A DNA stretch of 15,572 nt from Treponema sp. (GTDB taxonomy: Bacteria; Spirochaetota; Spirochaetia; Treponematales; Breznakiellaceae), in NCBI GenBank assembly GCA_031274565.1, contig JAISPY010000138.1, forward strand, positions 1 through 15,572, written 5' to 3'. The position numbers and the translations under genes are program-made. How positions within the stretch are numbered: the stretch's first letter is position 1; the number at the start of each line of letters is the position of its first letter. Under the pieces are notes generated by a model, which searched no databases, was not told where the DNA came from, and was given only the letters and a program-made list of their open reading frames with translations. Shown one piece after another: positions 12,283-15,572 of this stretch.

Positions 12283-15063
12283 CTATTGTAAAAGTACCAC
12301 CACCGTATCCCGTTTCCACCGTTGGGCTATATCCACTGGACTTTCTGCGGCGATGTTTCTGATGGCTTTATTGGCCCCCAGTTCTATGAGGAGGGCAACG
12401 GTTTCTGGTTTTCCGGTTTGCGCGGCCAGGTGCAGAATGGTATTCCCCGAAGGGTCTTGGGCATTGATGGCCTTGCTGCTGCTGAAGAACGCCTTAATTG
12501 CCTCAGTACCTTTGGAGAGGACGATCTGGGCGGGGGTTTTCCCGTCCGCTGCGGTGGAGAATATATTTGATCCCTTTTCAATAAGCAGTTGGGCCTGCTC
12601 CCAGGCGTTTTGATCCACCGTGAGTCTGAGCGGAGTACGGCCCTCCGCATCCACCGATGAAACCCGTCCCCCTTGGTCAAGAATCAACTGCATGATACTC
12701 GTGGGCGCCTTATCCCGGATGGCGATATGGAGGGGAGAAAACCCGTCATCATCAGGAACCGCGATCCGATCCTTGGTGAGGAGCAGGGAAACCATCTTGG
12801 GAGAACTGAGCAAGGCGTTCCGGAAGGGGGTCATCCCCTTGGAATTTTTTGCGTGAATCGAGGCGCCTAAGCGCAGCAAGAGTTTAACCAGCTCTTCCTG
12901 CTCGGTAATGACCGCGATATGGCAGGGGGTATCCCCCCGGTCATTGCGGGTGAAGGGATCCGCCCCCTTATTCGCGAGCCGTTCCACCGTTGCGCTCGGT
13001 CCCCCTGCCAGAGCTGCTTCCATAAGGGGGGTGTTTCCTTCGGCGTCCCGGACCTCCATATCCGCCTTGCGGGTGAGGAGTATGGTTTCAATGGGGACGA
13101 TTCCCAGGCGTACCGCGTCATGTAAGGGGGTCTTCCCGTTTAAGGCATGGGCATTGATGTCTATCCCCGATGCAATAAGTTCTTCCGCCGCCTTTGGGGC
13201 ATTCCAGCGAACCGCCGCATGGAGTGCCGAATTACCCAGCAGATCCCGGCTGGTGATGAGAGCTCCCTTGGACTTTAAGACCCGGATGGTAGAGGGAGAA
13301 TCGATCTTAACCGCCGCAAACAACGGGGTTTCTCCGGTGGCGTTTGCCGCTTCAGGATTCCCCCCCCGTTCTACAATGAGGGGAATATACTGGTCCAGCT
13401 TCCACTGGGCCGCATAGTGGAGGATGGTGTTTCCCAGTCCATCCTTGGCTTTCAAGGTTTCGGGGGTCAGGATCCAGGATCGTAAGCCCCCGGAAGCATA
13501 AAAGGCCTGATAGAGGGGACTTTCCCCTTTTGAGTTGGGGGCGAATATATCCGCCTTCCGGGCGAGTAAGAGTTCCCCCACGGCCTGGTCATTTTGCCGG
13601 ACCGCCAGGTGGAGACTGGTATCCCCTTCTTTATTACGGGCATTTACCAGGGCTTTCTTGTCTAAAATAAGCTCGATGAATTTGATATTCCCGCGCTTTT
13701 GTACGGTGATGTGCAGGATGGTATTTCCGCTGCTGTCGTTCTGGATCACCGTCTCCGGGGTAATCAGGGCAGGCAAAAGGGTCTGGTGCTCCAGCAGGGC
13801 CTTCTCAAAGGGGGTTATCCGGTCATTATCCACCGAAAAAATATCGGATTTATAGTCCAAAAGCAGGGGAATATAGGGGAGACGGTCTTCCTCCACCGCA
13901 AGATGCAGGGGGGTCTTCCCCTGGGTATTACGGATGGTGACGTCCGCCTTACCTTGGGTCCCGCCTGCCAGAAGGGTTTTGATAATATCAGGGTTTCGGT
14001 TCAACCGGATCGCGATATGCAGGGGAGAATCCCCGTGTTCATCCCGCAGGTTAGGATTAGCCCCGTGGGAGAGGAACAGGGACAGGGCTTCCTTATGGGT
14101 GTTCATGGGTACGGCGATATGGAGCACCGAATTCCCCTTGCCGTCCTGGGCGTTGACTTCCGCGCCGTTTTTAATCAAAAGTTCCATAGCCGCTATACTC
14201 CCGGATCGGGCTGCTTCATGGAGGGGGGTGGTACCGGAGGCATTCTTGCTATTAACGTCCGCTTTCCGCTCGATTAAGAAGGCCATAAGGCCCGTATATC
14301 CGTTGCCTGCGGCAAAGTGTAAGGGAGCAACGCCGTCGGTGGCCCGGCGGTTGTAATTGGAAGTCCGCGCCGCCGGGGCAAAATAGGTGTATATCGGATT
14401 GGTTGAAACCGCTCCTCCCAGAACAAGGGCTTCCGCTGATTCCATGTGGACCTTGGAATCCGGGTACGCGAAGGCTAGGTCCAGAATGTTTCGTCCCGCC
14501 GCATCCGTAGCCCGTATGGTATCCGGGGTTATCATGGCAGATAAAAGACTCCCCGCCGTGCCTATCGCGGTCAATGCAGGGCTGGTCCCCCCGGGCATGG
14601 AATGGTGAATATCAGCCCCTGCGGCCACGATCACCGCCGCAGTGGCGGCGTCATGTTTTGCCGCGCTGATCCCCAGGGGGGTTCTTCCTTGGGTATCCAC
14701 CGCATCAATTTTCGCTCCCATAAAAATAAAGAATTTCGCTAAGTCAGGGTCCTGTATCTCCGCAGCCAGGTGCAGGGGCGTTCTTCCCCGGCTATCCGTG
14801 GCCTGAACATCTACTTTTCCCAAAAAGAACTCCCGGGCCTTACCGCTTTCTCCGCGTTCAAGGATGGCCCATACATCGTCTTCCAGGGCAAATTCGCTCA
14901 TTTCTTGCAGGGCTTGCTCTGATGGGGTGGATTTAGGTGTTTCGGTGGTCCCTGCCGGTTGCGGATTACTCGCACAGCCGCTGAAGGTCAAGAAGAATAT
15001 GCTGATCCCGCTGAAAAAGGCCGAGGTAAGAAGCGATAATGAATAACAATGACTATAGTTCAT
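12283..15063 (-). CDS. Giant ankyrin-repeat lipoprotein
   Basis: The 926-residue protein begins with a hydrophobic signal segment ending LTFSGC, with Cys30 as the likely lipidated residue. The lipobox is loose, as is common in spirochaetes. After a Pro/Thr/Ser linker (31-50), nearly the whole chain from about 85 to 920 is ankyrin repeats. I count about 25 units by the GxTPLHxA signature, for example RGRTPLHLA (92-100), KGNSVLHIA (309-317), NGKTPLHDA (642-650) and SGNTILHLA (872-880). Several irregular units end in (I/L)TPET instead of the usual GAD turn and are followed by GNTILH. Ankyrin stacks bind other proteins; no enzyme domain is visible. The start ATG is preceded by an in-frame TAA (15067-15069), so no upstream start is possible; the Shine-Dalgarno is weak. 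It is first in an operon with the VWA gene. Confidence 0.92.
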   Translation of the reverse strand: MNYSHCYSLSLLTSAFFSGISIFFLTFSGCASNPQPAGTTETPKSTPSEQALQEMSEFALEDDVWAILERGESGKAREFFLGKVDVQATDSRGRTPLHLAAEIQDPDLAKFFIFMGAKIDAVDTQGRTPLGISAAKHDAATAAVIVAAGADIHHSMPGGTSPALTAIGTAGSLLSAMITPDTIRATDAAGRNILDLAFAYPDSKVHMESAEALVLGGAVSTNPIYTYFAPAARTSNYNRRATDGVAPLHFAAGNGYTGLMAFLIERKADVNSKNASGTTPLHEAARSGSIAAMELLIKNGAEVNAQDGKGNSVLHIAVPMNTHKEALSLFLSHGANPNLRDEHGDSPLHIAIRLNRNPDIIKTLLAGGTQGKADVTIRNTQGKTPLHLAVEEDRLPYIPLLLDYKSDIFSVDNDRITPFEKALLEHQTLLPALITPETVIQNDSSGNTILHITVQKRGNIKFIELILDKKALVNARNKEGDTSLHLAVRQNDQAVGELLLARKADIFAPNSKGESPLYQAFYASGGLRSWILTPETLKAKDGLGNTILHYAAQWKLDQYIPLIVERGGNPEAANATGETPLFAAVKIDSPSTIRVLKSKGALITSRDLLGNSALHAAVRWNAPKAAEELIASGIDINAHALNGKTPLHDAVRLGIVPIETILLTRKADMEVRDAEGNTPLMEAALAGGPSATVERLANKGADPFTRNDRGDTPCHIAVITEQEELVKLLLRLGASIHAKNSKGMTPFRNALLSSPKMVSLLLTKDRIAVPDDDGFSPLHIAIRDKAPTSIMQLILDQGGRVSSVDAEGRTPLRLTVDQNAWEQAQLLIEKGSNIFSTAADGKTPAQIVLSKGTEAIKAFFSSSKAINAQDPSGNTILHLAAQTGKPETVALLIELGANKAIRNIAAESPVDIAQRWKRDTVVVLLQ

Positions 15064-15121
15064 AGCTTATTTTCGGTAAAATCGGCTCAGTTGATAATAA
15101 TGAATATTACGATACCACCGC

Positions 15122-15150
15122 TTGACATAAATCCATGAAATCATTATTTT
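15122..15150 (+). promoter_or_regulatory. Promoter of the tRNA-Leu gene
   Basis: TTGACA (15122-15127, perfect), 17 bp, then TATTTT (15145-15150). Transcription would start near 15157, about 45 nt before the tRNA. The -10 coincides with the -10 of the leftward ankyrin promoter. Confidence 0.6.
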
Positions 15151-15175
15151 AAATGAGAAAGTTCCAAAATGTCAA
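15146..15175 (-). promoter_or_regulatory. Promoter of the ankyrin/VWA operon
   Basis: On the minus strand, TTGACA (15170-15175, perfect), an 18-bp spacer and TAAAAT (15146-15151) face the ankyrin gene. The start would be near 15139, giving a leader of about 75 nt. That leader contains an AT-rich imperfect dyad, TAATA-N5-TATTA (15095-15109). Confidence 0.55.
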
Positions 15176-15185
15176 ATTTTGGAAC
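15161..15185. promoter_or_regulatory. 10-bp-arm palindrome over the ankyrin -35, candidate operator
   Basis: GTTCCAAAAT (15161-15170) and ATTTTGGAAC (15176-15185) are perfect reverse complements around GTCAA. The dyad covers the whole -35 of the leftward promoter and lies just past the predicted start of the tRNA transcript. Neither strand has a convincing T-run after it, so an operator is more likely than a terminator. It does not match CIRCE or the usual Fur or LexA boxes. Confidence 0.5.
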
Positions 15186-15201
15186 CAGCTTAAATAACAA
15201 T

Positions 15202-15283
15202 GCGGCGATGGTGGAATTGGTAGACACGCCAGCTTGAGGTGCTGGTGCCGAGAGGTATGGAAGTTCAAGTCTTCTTCGCCGCA
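15202..15283 (+). tRNA. trnL: tRNA-Leu (anticodon GAG)
   Basis: The acceptor stem GCGGCGA (15202-15208) pairs fully with TCGCCGC (15276-15282), followed by discriminator A. The anticodon stem CCAGC/GCTGG encloses TTGAGGT, giving anticodon GAG (15236-15238), which reads CUC/CUU leucine codons. A long variable arm (class II tRNA) and the T-loop TTCAAGT are present. The CCA end is not encoded, so it must be added after transcription. Confidence 0.96.
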
Positions 15284-15572
15284 TATCCTTGTATTGATTT
15301 ATGCCTGACGAGAAACGAAAGGTACAGCACCCATGGGAAAGGCGGGGGGCGTTGCCTGAGGGAAAGCGCTTTGTCCAGGAAGGCAGCCAGCCGGAATGTC
15401 TTAGCCATGCTAATTTCTGGTGGGGATCAAGCTGAGTGCGTAAACAGCGGCGTGATAACCGTGGTAATGAGAATCCGCGATCCATCCATACCAGCGGCTT
15501 TGCGCGAGAGTCAAGGTATGCAGAAAACAGCAAAATAGCGTCAGAAAGAGGAGCATTTGGCAAAACGCACCA
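15284..15572. other. 289 bp downstream of tRNA-Leu with no supported gene
   Basis: Frames run through this stretch on both strands, but they also run through the tRNA and resemble no family I know. I see no terminator directly after the tRNA and no copy of the tRNA 3' end that would mark an attachment site. The segment may be the edge of a gene or element continuing beyond the window. Confidence 0.3.

Noticed and set aside
12275..12319. GTG start at 12319 for the VWA protein
   Set aside because: It would put 15 polar residues before a clear signal peptide and overlap the ankyrin gene by 37 bp; the ATG at 12274 begins the signal peptide directly.
15144..15563. 139-codon open frame on the minus strand over the tRNA
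   Set aside because: It is antisense to tRNA-Leu, and the segment RRRLELPYLSAPAPQAG is the familiar spurious translation of leucine tRNA genes. It has no ribosome-binding site or family match.
15436..15572. GTGCG near 15436 as the 5' end of a group II intron
   Set aside because: The pentamer matches the usual intron start, but I could not draw the expected domain I stems and no reverse transcriptase is in view.
1..15572. CRISPR array, insertion sequence or prophage genes
   Set aside because: I saw no regularly spaced direct repeats, transposase or integrase motifs, or phage structural genes on either strand.

Overview
The window looks like chromosomal DNA of a spirochaete. My best guess is a Treponema from the termite-gut group. 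The reasons are the mid-range GC content, AraC regulators with PocR sensory domains, a corrinoid-protein homologue of the kind found in acetogen-like anaerobes, an EIIA-Ntr protein, and a large ankyrin lipoprotein with a relaxed spirochaete-type lipobox. This is inference from gene content; nothing in the sequence names the species.

Left part (1-5954): the 3' end of a DUF192 protein gene reads rightwards. A small heat-shock protein gene (Hsp20) reads leftwards and has a good sigma-54-like element upstream. Then, reading rightwards, come a 683-residue protein with a C-terminal pRiA4b ORF-3-like domain, a PtsN-type EIIA (27 bp downstream, so probably one operon, ending at a terminator), and prolyl-tRNA synthetase with its own promoter and terminator.

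Middle part (5955-10818): after a 336-bp gene-free, structured spacer come two paralogous PocR-AraC regulators. The second is preceded by a 25-codon leader ORF joined to it by an ATGA overlap. Next come a corrinoid-protein homologue in which all three cobalamin-binding motifs have changed, and a short CobW/COG0523-like GTPase that lacks both the CxCC metal motif and the C-terminal domain. No methyltransferase gene is present. I consider this the most unusual locus in the window: it has the architecture of a corrinoid-methyltransferase control locus, but its cofactor and metal ligands are missing.

Right part (10751-15283): an exported two-gene operon reads leftwards. It encodes a 926-residue lipoprotein built of about 25 ankyrin repeats, followed 8 nt later by a secreted von Willebrand factor A protein with no visible Shine-Dalgarno site. 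The 3' end of the latter overlaps the GTPase gene tail to tail by 68 bp. The ankyrin promoter and the promoter of a tRNA-Leu(GAG) gene are divergent and share the same -10 bases, and a 10-bp-arm palindrome covers the ankyrin -35. The last 289 bases downstream of the tRNA hold no gene I can support.
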